A DNA stretch of 64,000 nt from Alopecurus myosuroides (Eukaryota; Streptophyta; Magnoliopsida; Poales; Poaceae): contig CM054061.1 of the NCBI GenBank assembly GCA_028641055.1, positions 29,809,523 through 29,873,522 of the forward strand. Direction: 5' to 3'. The notes beneath the pieces are model-generated. The model saw only the letters and a program-made list of their open reading frames with translations. It had not been told where the DNA came from and did not search any database. A program made the position numbers and the translations under genes. Each line of letters starts with the position of its first letter. Within the stretch, counting starts at the first letter, position 1. Shown piece after piece: positions 45,542-58,200 of this stretch.

Positions 45542-48401
45542 GGGCTCATTTGGTAGTCCGGGAAAAGCCCGGGATCCCGGCCTTTTCCCTGGGCGAAAAG
45601 CCCCCGGGTGAATCTGGCCCGGGTAGCCTCGCTGGGCCATTTGGCACTCCGCAATACCAGGTATATTCGGCCCTTCCGCGACTTTTCCCCGGGTTAGGGC
45701 TCCCCTAGTCGAGACATCGGGGACGAATTCCCGAGCTCGCTTTCTCTCCCTCGTGCGGCGACCAACCTCGTTGGAAAAGGTTGGCGGCGGCGGCAGCGGC
45801 GAGGCGCCTTCCTCCGCGACCAGGAGCAAGGCGGCGACTGCTCCAGCGTACAGGTGCGTCTCCATGTCTGTATGTGCTCCGAAGGTGCAGCGGCAACTGC
45901 TCCAGCGGAGGCGTGCCGTTCTTCGATCTCGTCGTGTGGGGCGCGGTTCTTGGGTTCTTATATTCGATCTCGTCTTCCTTCGATCTCGCAGCTGCTCACA
46001 GGTCAAAGCTCGCCTGGAATCGCTCACAGATCGCCTGGAATCGCGCCGCCGCCGGCTATATTCGTCCCATCCAGCGGCCCTTCCGCCACCGGGATCTCGA
46101 CCTCCGGCAACCGGTTCTTGCAGGTTCGTTGTTGCACTCTTCTCTGCTCCCCTCCCTCTGCTCCCCTCCTCTCGAATATCCTTGCTCCCTACAGATGGTA
46201 TGGTGTGTACAGTAGGGACTCATATATCCAGTATAGTTCTTATCTGCTCAGGCGAGTGCTTAACCAACGATCTTGGGTCAGGATAGCAGTTCTTTGGATC
46301 GATCACTGCCTTGTAAATGACCTCATATGCTTCTGCTAGGTCAGGATAGCAGTTCTATTGCATAGTGAAGCCATTCATAAAGACCTTCAGTAAAACAGTC
46401 TCTACGGATAGTATTCTGTTTTGTGTGCAAATCAATCCCAATGAGTGCGTTTGAAATCTTTATTAAGTATGATTATCCCTAATATATATATACATTAGGA
46501 TGGATTTGTGTTTAAATAATTCTAGAGAGTTAAATTGTTGTGATGGAGTTGAAATTTTGCCTTATACTACTACTTGCTGGTATTTTGATGCTGGAATGGT
46601 GCTGGCCCAGATGAGAAAGTTGTTTCACCTGTGACAGCATTTGTAATGTTGGGATGGACTGCTGTTTAATTCCAAAGAAGAAGTAGTGAGCGAGTTGAAT
46701 TCTGGGTTGATTCTGGGCCAGCACCATTCATTAATTAGCGTAAATAAGGTTTGCGGTACTGATTTGTCCCTGTAGTGATTCTCGTTTGTTGTTTGCCGTA
46801 GTGGTTCTCGTTTGCTTTTTCAGATGTAATATTATGAATATGAGTTTGTTTGCTGCCTGTGAGCTGCTGCTGCAAGCTATATGTTTTCATTTTGCTTGCA
46901 TCGAGTATTACCAGTTGTAGTTGGGCCAATGGAGTGGGTTAATGACGACTGGATGGAGTTCAATCTTGCTTTCAAATCATCTCGTTTCTACTAGTATCTC
47001 ATTTCTCTTTGTTCGACTACCGGAACAGTAGGCATATGTTAAAACTTTGGCATGTCATCGTTGGCAGTGTATGGATGTTTGTAAATACTGTTTTCTGGTT
47101 GTACACACCATTTTATGCAGATTTACTGAAACTTTTGTATGATGAATCTAACTTCCTTGATGTTTCTGTAATTCAGCAAGAGGATCTCGGGTGATCGGTC
47201 ATTTGGACAAATTAATTGACAAAGTAGATTTTCTGGACGTTTTCTTGAGAATCACCTCACCAGAACTAAGTTTACATCCATTACTTCTAAGGTTAGCATC
47301 TTAATTCTTCTCCTCACCTGTTTATCAATCGTACATGTCAGTAGCATAGTACTTGCTTCTTTCTTGTGCTTCTACCAAGCACCAATCATGTTGTACATGT
47401 ACAAGATGAGCACCAATCAGAATGGTAAAAATGGTAAAGTCCCAAAAATCGAAAATCATATTTCAATTTTTTTTCATAGAGATGATTTGTATGAGTGTGT
47501 AAACATTTGTTGAAAATTACATTTCATTTTGGGGCACACGAAAGTACTAAGCTTTCATAGAATTTTCTTTAGATCTTGGCTCATGTGGAGCTCGTCCTTG
47601 TTCCCCAAAGTAATTGACTAGGTGGTGCCTTGATATTGCGGGCGATCTGAGTTTCCCATTGCATGCTGCTGGTTGTTCCTTATTACAGTACATCCTTGTT
47701 ATTTGGAAGGCAACTGCAGCTGAAGTGTTAGTAGTACAAAAGGCTTGAGAGGAGAATCACAGTAAGCTCTTTTCCTTTTTTTCTGAAAGAAAATGGAGAA
47801 TCCATGTGAAGCCAATCAAGGGTAAAAGTTCTTTCCAAAACTAGTGTTGCCTTGTAAATTTGATGGCTCTGTTATGTCCCCCCCATGCGTTTTCCTGTAA
47901 ATGGTTGGATCTGATATTTAGTCAATATGTGAGTTCAATTTGTTACCTCCTGGACAGTTAACGTCATTGTTTACTTGGTTGATTTCCAAATAATATAGCG
48001 CGGTTATCTAACTGTTGATTTCGAAATAATAACCTCAGAGTTTTCTGTCACCACCTAATCAAACTACTCATATGGCCATATCCCCTAGTATTCCTTCAAA
48101 GTGAAGCATGCTCTTTTGACTGATCGTACCGTGAATCTAATGGCTTAATACTTGTAACTTACCCTTCTGAAAAGTACTTGTCTGAGCCTCAAAATAGCAT
48201 GATGCTGGATGTTAGGCTTTGTGTCAACGTGTGCAAACTATGCATAGGCTTCCGTCTCCCCTTGCCCTCCCCTTGGTACCAAACGGACACGGGGAATGGG
48301 CTCAATTTTCCCCACCGCAGAGGGGATCCTGGCTGACACTGAAAATTCCCCGTGGGGTCTTTTCTCCCTGGGTGTTTTAGCCCCCGTAACCAAATGAGCC
48401 C
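45542..48401. mobile_element. PIF/Harbinger-type element, non-autonomous
   Basis: Inverted ends GGGCTCATTTGGTA (45542) and ACCAAATGAGCCC (to 48401; one base differs near the inner edge) flanked by TTA on both sides (45539-45541 and 48402-48404). TTA duplications and GGGCxxxTTTGGT ends point to PIF/Harbinger. The left end (45542-46240) is GC-rich with CCCGGG-rich sequence and short open frames on both strands, resembling a gene leader; I recognise no transposase or Myb-like gene. Length is 2,860 bp. Confidence 0.8.
46595..46728. repeat. Foldback (17-bp inverted repeat)
   Basis: AATGGTGCTGGCCCAGA (46595-46611) is repeated exactly in inverse at 46712-46728, with 100 bp between. It could be a tiny MITE inside the Harbinger-type element or a hairpin-forming RNA. 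Confidence 0.6.
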
Positions 48402-48404
48402 TTA

Positions 48405-49281
48405 GGGGATTAGACTAGCTAATTCTAGGTCCCTTGCTGTTCCCGTGCGTGGAAGACTTGTTGGGCCGGTCTCTAGGCCCAATTAGCAACAGTTTGTCTG
48501 TTTAGCCCAATTTTTAAGTTAGAATTTATTTTTCAGGAGCCCACTACGTGTAGCCATGTATACGTTAAGTGTTTCGTCATTTTTTATGGATGTTGCGTAC
48601 GTCTTAAAAATTTGTAACAAGTTTGCCTGCATTTTGTTAAGAAATCACAAGCGAGATGTTGTAATGTTTTTCTGGATGATTTTGTAAGAAATGCATACAT
48701 GTGTTTAGAATTCATTTGGAATGATATGTTTTTATGCGCTCCTTCACATGTTGTAAACATGTGATTTTATTGTTGCTATCGTTTTGCTTTTTTGTTGAAA
48801 TGGGGGATAATTTTTGTTGCAACCGGAACGGTGACAAATTATTTTGTTGCTTAACAACTTTTTAGGTGATCCAATTTTTTTTTTTGTTACAATAGGTTGT
48901 GATATTTGTTGAATTGCTTGAACTTTTTTGTTGCAACGAAATAAACACATTGTTTACCTATTCTTTTGTAACATTACTTATATTTTCGATTTTGTTTCGG
49001 AACAATTTGTTGCAATATTTTTTTTTACACATGGGCGATAATTTTTGTTGCGATACGAGTGAATTTGTTGCAATGGCAGTTTCGCTGTAATTATCGAGAT
49101 GACCGGGGGCAACGCGATATACCACTTCGCTTAAGTGGGGCTACTGTGGACTGCGGGTTCTATATCCAAAAAAGTGAGGGGCTCAAATGCAAAAACACGT
49201 TTTGCGGATTATTGGCCGTTAGATGCAGATCCGATGGCTCGCGAGGGGAATTAAGATTAGCAAATTGTAGGGAGACCTACG
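48405..49281. other. Unassigned T-rich DNA
   Basis: No gene. 48770-49080 repeats the phrase TTTGTTGCAA or close forms at least five times at irregular spacing in a T-rich context. It was the landing site of the gypsy element at 49287 and continues at 59329. Confidence 0.4.
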
Positions 49282-49286
49282 CCTAG

Positions 49287-49762
49287 TGTCGTGGGATAAT
49301 CACGGCAGACGTTACCGGGGGTAACTGATCTTGGGGCAAGACGACACAGGCGTTAGGGAGAGGGTTTAGCTCAGAGGAAAGCATGATGGAACTCGATCTG
49401 GTAGCCGGCAATCAAGTCGCCGAGTCTCCGATCTCAAGTTATTAACTCAACTCTCGTGTTACACTGGATACTCGATACCAAGCGATATTGCTAGGGTTCT
49501 TAGATCTCTCTCAACTAATCCTAGGGGTCGGTTTATAAAGCACCCGTACCCCCTGGCTTGTCCTCCAAGGCGCACCCTGGATTCTACCCGGACACTACAT
49601 ACAAACCCTAACTTTCCTTTACCATAACCCACAATCCGGGTTACGAGACCTACAAACTTGGGCCTTCCAGAAGTTTCTCCATCCTTAGCCGGATCTTGCG
49701 CAGCGTCCTTTGGGCCGGGTTATACCTTGGAGTTGGCCTACCGGGTTATTATCCCTCCATCA
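49287..49762 (-). repeat. 3' LTR of the Tat-like element
   Basis: 476 bp, TG...CA ends, TTTATAAAG motif near 49534 that reads as a TATA-like box on both strands. Confidence 0.92.
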
Positions 49763-50143
49763 GTAGTCCCCAGAATAGCTTGGGCTTCACAGATCCTTCC
49801 TTGAAGCGCTTGCTATTCCCTGCAAAAACATCAGATGCACGAATGCATGAAGGCCGGGTTAAAGCGCTCTGATAAATAGCTAGGCCCAACTCCACGGCGG
49901 CCATATAGTAACCCGGCTTATCTCCAAATACTTAGCTTTTCGGGTCTAAGCCCTGATAAAATGTCAAGATCTTGTACTTTACTCAATAATTGATCTTGAT
50001 ATTATGAAGAATATCTCCTTCCAATTTCTGTCCGGATACCTCGCCCAATATATAAAGCGTATCTCGCAAAACTTAAACAGATAGCCGTTACTCCGTAACT
50101 TCCGGCTCCCACCCGTTGAACTGGGCTTATCCACTCACGCTAT

Positions 50144-50150
50144 TATAAAT
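50144..50150 (+). promoter_or_regulatory. TATA box of the antisense gene
   Basis: TATAAAT (within CTATTATAAATTGG) lies ahead of a pyrimidine-rich leader. A 5' untranslated intron is likely: donor CCA/GTAAGC at 50420 and acceptor TTTGCAG ending at 50942, ten bases before the ATG at 50952. Transcription would start near 50175. Confidence 0.55.
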
Positions 50151-50951
50151 TGGCTCTTAGGGGTAACCCTAACCCCTAACAGCTCATTTCCCCCCATTCT
50201 TCTTCTTTCCTTCCTCAGTGCTCTAGCTCACAGAGTGCCACCACGGAAGCCTCGCGTGCATCACCGGAGCCCATCTGCCGTCGGCTACGCTCCGCCACGG
50301 TGCGCTCTGCACCACCGTCCAGATCCGCCGCCGGACCCCCGACCTGCCCGCCGGGAATCGCAAAGGGGCACCAGGCTTGTGCCATTTGCCTCCGTCGAGC
50401 TTCACTGCGATCCCCTCCAGTAAGCCTCTCTCATCCATTAACTAGCCTCCGCAATTTCTTGATTTTATCCAGATTAGATCTAAGTCAACCCGCCGGTCCT
50501 TTTCCTGGTCACACCGAATTAAGTTGCTCGTATTCATTCTAGCTCATCCAATAAATTGGATATAGACTTTATTTCACTTTCCTACCACCCATAGTCGTTA
50601 ATTTTACCACAAATCTAGAAACGGAGTCTCCAATCTGAGCTCGGGCCGCCCAAATTTTCCGCCCTTGTTTCCGTCACCCGGAAAATCTTCCCCTTTCCGG
50701 TTCTTTTTATTCGCAATAGGTACCTGTGCAACCATCCCTCGCCCGCAAAGGCTCTTTCAATGCATAGACCTCCATAACTTTTATTATGATGCTTGATACC
50801 CGGATAGTTTGAACCTTACTCTGCAGATTGATACCCGCATAGTATGCAACTTCCATGTTGTCTCGATATCACTTGTCAATACTCAGACAACTCATGGCTT
50901 CCGAGTCTTATTCCATGTATCCTTCTACCTCGTACTTTGCAGGTCAATCAC

Positions 50952-53900
50952 ATGGCTCCCAAGAAACAGGGGAAAACACCGGCCAAGGCCAAGACCACCA
51001 GCTCCATATCCGCCAATTGGGCGCGATCCACGGTTACGAAGGCCAAGTTAGAAGAACTGGCCGAGTTAGGGGTTCTACCCCCTCAAAAGGAAATCCACTG
51101 GAGGGTGCCGGGCAACGAGACCCGGCCTACACCGGCGAAGGATGAGGTAATATGCTTTGTGGAACACGTGACCCGGGGCTTCCGTCCTCCGGGTCACCCT
51201 TTCTTCCGTGATATTCTGAGCCATTATGGCCTTCACATTTTTGACATAGGGCCTAACTCCGTGTTAAATATCTCCCACTTCATCGTTCTCTCCGAGTCAT
51301 ACTTGTGCACTCCGCCAAGTTTGGCTCTTTTCATCGAGCTTTTCCAGTGCAAACCGTGTCGCGAAAGCGGTGACGGGGCACTTCTCGCTTGCGGCGGGGT
51401 TTCTATCCAGCGCCGCAAGAATTCTCTGATGCCACCCCTCACTCTCAACTCCCACGTCGAACACTGGCAACTCTCATATTTCTATTGCCGAGACACCTCC
51501 CCATCCGGCCAAAAGAAACTGCCGGGTTACTCGGAGGGCCTTCTCGATATCTCCGAGTCTTTCAACGCCTTTGCCCCTGACTCGGACAGGGAGGCCATCC
51601 GGCCTTTACTAGCCAAAATCTCTGTTCTGTCGGCCCAAGGTCTCATTGGGCTTAACCTGGTGAAAACTTGGGTCGATTTCCGGATCCAACCCAACTCCAT
51701 CCGCACTAAGTTAATGTGCGAGTATTCAGGGCACACCACGGACTCGCTCCGGTACTCCACCCACAGCTTTGCAGCCGGAGATACCAACAAGACTATCAAG
51801 AGCTTCCTGACAGAGAAGCTGGAGGTAATCTGGAATATAGCCGGGTTAGAACCCTTCACGCGTGAGAACCCAGCCCCCAAGGTAAAGACTCGGTTTTCAT
51901 ACTTTTGCTTTCACACCTTCCACTCGATATGACCAATAACCCTTATTCTTATACCTTCTTCTCAGGCTGATGATCCCTTTTGGAAGATTGAAACTCCTCC
52001 TAACTCTGAAAATCCAGAGGAGCAAGAGGATGGCACTAACTCGGATGAAGGTACGTTTCGAACTTCACTTAATTGCTTTGAGTTTGTCGTGTCCCGTTCT
52101 TCATTTTCCAACTGTGACCTTGATAACTTCCAGAGCAAGAGGACAAGGACGAAGAAGAAGAAACTGATGGCAAGGTAGAATCCGCCAGTGATGAGGAGGA
52201 AGTGGAGCCGACAAACAAAGTCGGATCTAAGAGAAAACCCCGAGGGGTCGTCTTCAAGGTTTCATATCGCCTCCTTGTATTCAATTCGTATTCCTTTGAT
52301 GATATACATGAGCTAACTTGACGTTATTCCACTGGCCATATTTGAAGGAGTCGCCCATGACCAAGCGCAGAGCCACTCGAAATTACCAGGGTGATGATGC
52401 TCTTAACCCGGGTATTTCATTGTCTCCAACTCGGCGCGCTGGTATTTACCTTATCTTTCTCGGACGAAACAATCTTCCTGAACCATTCCCTTACGAAATC
52501 CCGCTTGATACTTTTCAGTTTCGCCCGGGTCCAGCAGCGAATTCCCTTCGGACTTTGCGGTGAATCCCGGGTAAAGTTCCTTTCCTGACGTTCTACCACA
52601 TTTTCATCACCCTTTCCTGGTTGTACACTAACTGCTCGCTCATACTATCTATAGGGCCACGGTCATTATTAGCGACCAAGAGGATATGGAGACCGATGAC
52701 CCGGGTAAGGGGACCCCGACTGATAATACGGCAGCCGCAGCTGGCGGCGAAGGACAAGTGTCACCGACGAACCCGGCCAGTCAAGGAGCCGGGTATCCGA
52801 TAGCCTCGCATGCAAGCGAGAAGGAAAAAGCTGCAACTTTGGGTGCGGGGGGAGGAGCACCAAATTCCAACATTCGGATGACCCGGATGTCGTCTCCCGC
52901 TAAGAAGAAAACTCCTTCTCCGAGTTTCCGAGACCCCGGATCTTCTAACACGGGTGATGATACTTTTGACCAGCTGATGAGCACTCTCCTCACTATGAAG
53001 ACCTCAGAAAGCAACATTCTAGAGCGCATGGCCGCAAAGCACCAGGTAATAATACTTGATATCTCGCAGTATACACTTAGTCCCCAAGTTCCGAGCATAA
53101 CTTTGTTGAAGTTATGCTTAGTACTTTATGCAATAGTCGGCTTGCCATGATACCCGACTGATGCTTGTGCTCCTCGTTCTTTACAGGCACAGATGACCCG
53201 GTCTGATGAAGTTTTGCTCAAGACCGAACAACTTCTTCTTGCCGAGGTAAAGCGTAGAGAAGCCCTTGAGGCTGACGTGGAAACCTTGAAGAAGGATGTT
53301 TCTAAATACAAGAAGAAGTACAATACTGCTCAAACCGCACTGAAGAAATTATCGGACCAGGTTACCGATACCTATCGCATCTTGCTTAGTAAGTTTTTGC
53401 TGCCGACTGACTTCATGCCTTTACTTTATTACATGATACTCGGGATTACTGATACGTTCTTCCTTTGTTTCAACTGCAGGTGCCAACCTTGCGGCCCCAG
53501 AGGAGGATGCCATTGCAAAGGCTAAAACTTTAAAGACTGTGCTCCGGACTTTCTTTGCCGGCACGAAGTTTATACTGGACGCCGTGAAGTGTCCTACTGA
53601 GGTATATCCGGGTGAAGAAAATCTTATCCAAGCCTGCTCCACCGTGCCTGCCTGGATTGAAATCTGGAAACGCTCGGCATGCCGGATTGGTATGACCCGG
53701 GCCTTTACCCTGGCTAAGGCTTATTTTCTGAAGCTTGATCCGGCAAAAGTAATATCCGGGTTTCCAGAATTCAAAGCGGATGGCTCCAAGTTTGCACCCA
53801 AGGACTTCAAGGCCATACAGTCCGCAGTGCGTCATTCGGCCACCACTTTGGCCGATAGTATGGATCTGAACACAATTATGAGTGCGTACGATGCTGAAGG

Positions 53901-54165
53901 CAAAATCGTTACGGAGGACGCACCCCCGCCCTTTGATATTTTGGAGAAATGGGCTGCTGACTCGGCCAGGAAGAGGGAAGAAACTGCGAAGAGAGAGGCC
54001 GAATTAGGATCAGAGCCAACCATCTCTACACCAGCTGTTCTTCCGCCTGTCCGTCCTGTCGCGAAGAATCCGGGTGATGATGCCGGGATAGCTAAAGAAC
54101 AAGTCCAGGAGCAAGACCCGGAGGGCAAGGGCAAAGATGTGGACCCTACTCAGGAAGCCAAATAG
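50952..54165 (+). CDS. Antisense spliced gene of the gypsy element (Transposase_28-like, PF04195 type)
   Basis: Exons: 50952-51881, 51966-52050, 52134-52258, 52348-52411, 52519-52570, 52655-53045, 53187-53388, 53480-54165. All introns are GT-AG, phases agree, and the total of 2,535 nt codes 844 aa ending in TAG. Residues about 60-300 (exon 1) look like the 'putative gypsy type transposon' domain (PF04195), with VICFVEHVTRGFRPPGHPFF and YLCTPPSLALFIELFQC. Residues 311-380 are acidic (EQEDKDEEEE) and end with a basic KRKPRG, a possible nuclear signal. Residues about 550-616 form a coiled coil (VKRREALEADVETLKKDVSK). The C-terminal 228 residues include an Ala-rich helical part. Its biochemical function is unknown. 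No stop or frameshift was seen. Confidence 0.85.
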
Positions 54166-55228
54166 GCAAATTCCATCAAAATACTTCGATCATCTGATGC
54201 TTTTATTCAAAACAAGTATTCTTTTGACGGTGCGCCTGTGCACCCTTGATACTGGTGTCGCAATTTGTAACGCACTTTAATTCTGTGATACACTTCGTGC
54301 CTTTCTAGGCCTTTTGATGAACTTGATACTTGTCTATTTTTGAACTTATTCTTGATATCCAACTTTCTTTTCATTTCTTTTTATTCCCCTCTTATTTCCG
54401 AGTATCGTGAGTTTTGACAGGTGGACTTTTCTTCAAGTCCCCAAGTCCCCACGACTCGGACATTGGGGCTGTCGAGCTTAGCGACGAAACAACTTGATTC
54501 TGTTTCGAAACCCACAGTCCCCACGGCCCGAATTTCCGAGTCTGTGGTGTGTGGTCTTTTCGAAGAGAACAAACTTGTTGTTGCTAAGACGAAACCCGGA
54601 ATTGTTTCATATAGATAATGAAGTTATGCTTGATAAACGTTGAGTTTCCAGCTATTAGCCTTGTACTCTGCATAACTTGTGGTTTAGATGACCCTTTTGA
54701 CTATCTTGTACTGTAAGCCGGCTTTCGCGTGGATACCATGTTGTTACATCTATACGAAAACAGGGTCAGACAAGTCCCCTTGGGCTTCATGGCTGATTGT
54801 AATCGTAAGCGAGCAAATCATGCCACTTTAGTGCGAGTCACATCGAGCTTAAGTAAGAAAAGTCAAGAAAATTTGGCTCCTTTGTCCGGTTATAAGATTG
54901 CAGCCGTACTCGTTTGCGAGTAATCGGCCCTTATAACTCATAGGCATCAAGGCCGGGTCTTTGGGTTTGTGGCTGTGCTATTCAAGCAATCAGCCCCCGA
55001 GACCTATATATATTCAACATACTTAATGATACTGATGTATTGATAGCAATGGATACTACTTACCTGTAACCGAAGTAAAGATTGTAACAAAATAGGACTT
55101 GATAACCATCTCTTTATTGATACGAGAAAGTTTGGGTCAGCAGGCCGCCTCATTAAAAACCTTCCAGTCCCCTTAGGTACCCTGGGTAGGAAAAGAGCGC
55201 GTCTGAAACCTTCTGCCCGTTACATTGT
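54166..55228. other. Spacer between the antisense gene and the pol fragment
   Basis: Contains the presumed 3' untranslated region of the antisense gene, and a stretch with PPQVPTTRT and KPTVPTARI-type repeats on the plus strand (54430-54560), where GTCCCCAYGRC phrases recur. Nothing that matches RT, RNase H or integrase. Confidence 0.5.
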
Positions 55229-58200
55229 TTAGTTCTTCTTGGGAACCGGTCCCGGGCTGACGTGACCGATACACATTCTCCATTTGCTGGACTTTTTCAT
55301 GATAAGTACCGGGTTTACTAGCCAACCCGGGTGAGGTGTTTCCATAACACGGCTGGCTGTGAGAAGCCGTGCAGTTTCTTCTCCTATACCAGATTGTTTG
55401 GAGGAATCATCCTTGACAAAACCCACCATCTTAGCATCTTGTGCTGCCTTGGACTTTGCTCTTTCGCCTTCAGTGCTTGGCCTTTTTGATGTTGTTCTGT
55501 CCCCCGGGTCTGCTTGAGACCGGTAATGTTTGAGTTCCTCTTTTCTACAGGCTTGCTCGGCCATTGCTGCGTCTCCTTCATCGCATTCAGCTGCTATATC
55601 TCGATTTCCATGTATGGTAATGGTCTGCTTAGGACCCGGGATTTTTAGCTGTAGACATACGTAACACGGCCTAGCCATGAATTTAGTATAAGCCGGCCTT
55701 CCGAATAGCGCGTGATAAGGACTGCGCAATTTGACCACCTCAAAAGTGAGCCACTCAACTCGATAGTTATCCTTTGATTCCCCAAAAGCTACCTCCAATG
55801 CGAATTTTCCCTCGGGGCACGCTGAATGACCCGGCACTATCCCATGAAAAATTGTTGAACTTTTTTGTAGCTGAGACTCCTTGAGGCCCATGCGTAAGAA
55901 GGTTTCCCAATACAGTATATTGATGCTACTTCCACCGTCCATCAAAACCTTTTTCAGCTCATACCCGTTGACCTGCGGTGCGACTACTAATGCTAAGACT
56001 CCCGGGTGTTCTATTCTGTCCGGGTGATCCCTTCTGCTCCATGTTACGTCCTGTTCTGACCATCTCAGGTATATCGGGACAGCCGAAGAAACTGAGTTGA
56101 CCGCTTGCTTCAGTATCTTTTTGTCCTTGTTAGAACCTCCTGTGGTATGCACGTGATATTGACCCAACTGTTTGGGGTTGGCCTGGAAACCTCCTACTCC
56201 CCCTTGGTTATTACCTTGATTTCCAGCTGCCGGGTTACCGGCTGGGGGTGGGCCGTTGCCCGGGTTTCCACCTGGACCCGGTCCTCCTCCCCGACCTGCA
56301 CCTCGCATGGCTCTGTTCACTTCCTCATTCTTCCATCTCTGTAGGTCGGCGCACTGCTCCAAGGAGTGGTTAGCTGGCCTACCGTTCCTGCTGTGCTTCG
56401 GGCATGCCATTCTGAATATGTCCCAATTATTACTCGGCCTTGGTGGCCCTTGATAGTTTCCTCCATTGTGATTTCCAGTATTGAAATTTCCTTCTGCCCT
56501 GGGTCTGGAAGATCCGGCTTCAGTATTGGCGACAAACTCGGAGCCTCCTTCAAACGGGCGCTTGTTCTGGCTGTTGTTACCCGGCGCTGATCCGTTGCCG
56601 GTTCTCCCGTTATTACTTGTGTTTGATTTTGCTTTTTTATCGTCAGCTTCCTCTTCCGTAGTGTCCGTTGCGGCATGTTTGTTGCATGCATCCATTAATT
56701 CTCCCATTGTAACCTCCGAAGCATTCCGACTAGATTTCATGCGAGTTAACTTTTGTACTAAAGGTGTGTACTTGCAGGTCTTTGCCATAGCTTGCAGCGC
56801 ATCCTTGGGCTGAATATCCGTAGATGAATGAAGAATTTCCATAACCCGGCGCACCCAGCTGCGCGCCGATTCTCCCTTCTTCTGAACACATCGCTCTAGG
56901 TCATCAATAGTGAATAACTTTCTGCACGTCCCGTGAAAGTGCTTGATAAACGCAGTTTTCAATTCTTCCCATGACTTAATAGATCCTTCCGGTAGATTGG
57001 CGAACCATAACTTTGCTGCTCCCTCTGACATCATTAGATACATGAATTTGGCTTGAAGATTCCCGGACGCATTGCGAATCGACATGGCCATCTCATAACT
57101 GCTCAACCATGTTTCCGGATCCATGGTTGGCTCGTAGTTTACTACTTTACCCGGTTCTTTGAACTTTTCCGGGTAAGGCTCAGCCCTGATGCTATCCGAA
57201 AGACACTTAGGTCCTGCAAGAATGGTCGAAGCTGGTCTTACTCGGGAAACGTGTGATCCTGCAGGGGGTACAGCTGGACGCGGTACTGCTGGTATCCCAT
57301 GTACCGCATACCCGGCCACGGCTCTCCTGGCTCTGGAACTGTCCACGATGGCCTGTGCTGCTGATGCTTCTGGTACTGCCTGAATGTGTGGAGGAGGCGG
57401 CATTTGCTGCTGCTCTTCCCTCCGTCGTGCCGAACTTGTTTGGATGTTTCCAGCGTTACCTTGTTGTTGGCTGACATATGGTGTCCCATGCATTCCACTT
57501 CTGTGATCCGGGTAATTAACCTGTTGCGCCACCGCGGTGCGCAGCATATCTATCGCCCGCCGGGTCTCCTCTGCGTGGGGTGACTCTCTCACGGGGATTT
57601 GATTTAGTGCAAGCGTTGCCGCGTACACGTTGTCCATGGGATTGTTGTAATGACCCGCTGGTGTGCGAAAACGCGATGGTGGTGGTGGCGGTGGTACAGT
57701 ATTGCTGGTAGTAACTCCAGTCTGTGGTGCGGGTAACCCGGGCTACGTGTCTACCGGTTGTGCTCCTCCGGTTGTCGGCTGAGGGGCGGTTCCTTGATTT
57801 GCCGCTGGAATCGGCTGATCCCGAGGCGTGATAAATAGTGCGGCCGGGTTTATGACTCCTCCCAATGCTGGCAATCTGGTTTGGTGCCTTTGATGTATTC
57901 TAGTCGTTTCCTCTCGGAGCCGGGTTTCCAGTGCATCCAGCTCGCGTTGTCGTGTGGCCATCCCTTGTCTTTCTGCTTCTACTTGCCTCCTCTGCTGCTC
58001 CAATGCGCGACGGGCTACGTCCAAATCCCTAACACGTTCCGTCGCGTTCTCTGGAGTGATAACTGTGGCAAGAACTGTCGGATCTAGGATCAGATTGTTG
58101 TCGAACAAGGCCGGATGTTGTGGATTGGAAGGACCCGCTCCTGGTGTCCGGTTTGCTAGGAATCCAAACGTGTTCGCGTGTAACTCGTTTTCTGGCGCTT

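Noticed and set aside
45753..46339. Overlapping open frames (144-177 codons) in the Harbinger-type element
   Set aside because: Three frames are open at once in GC-rich sequence and none resembles a known protein. It may be a leader exon but cannot be supported as a gene.
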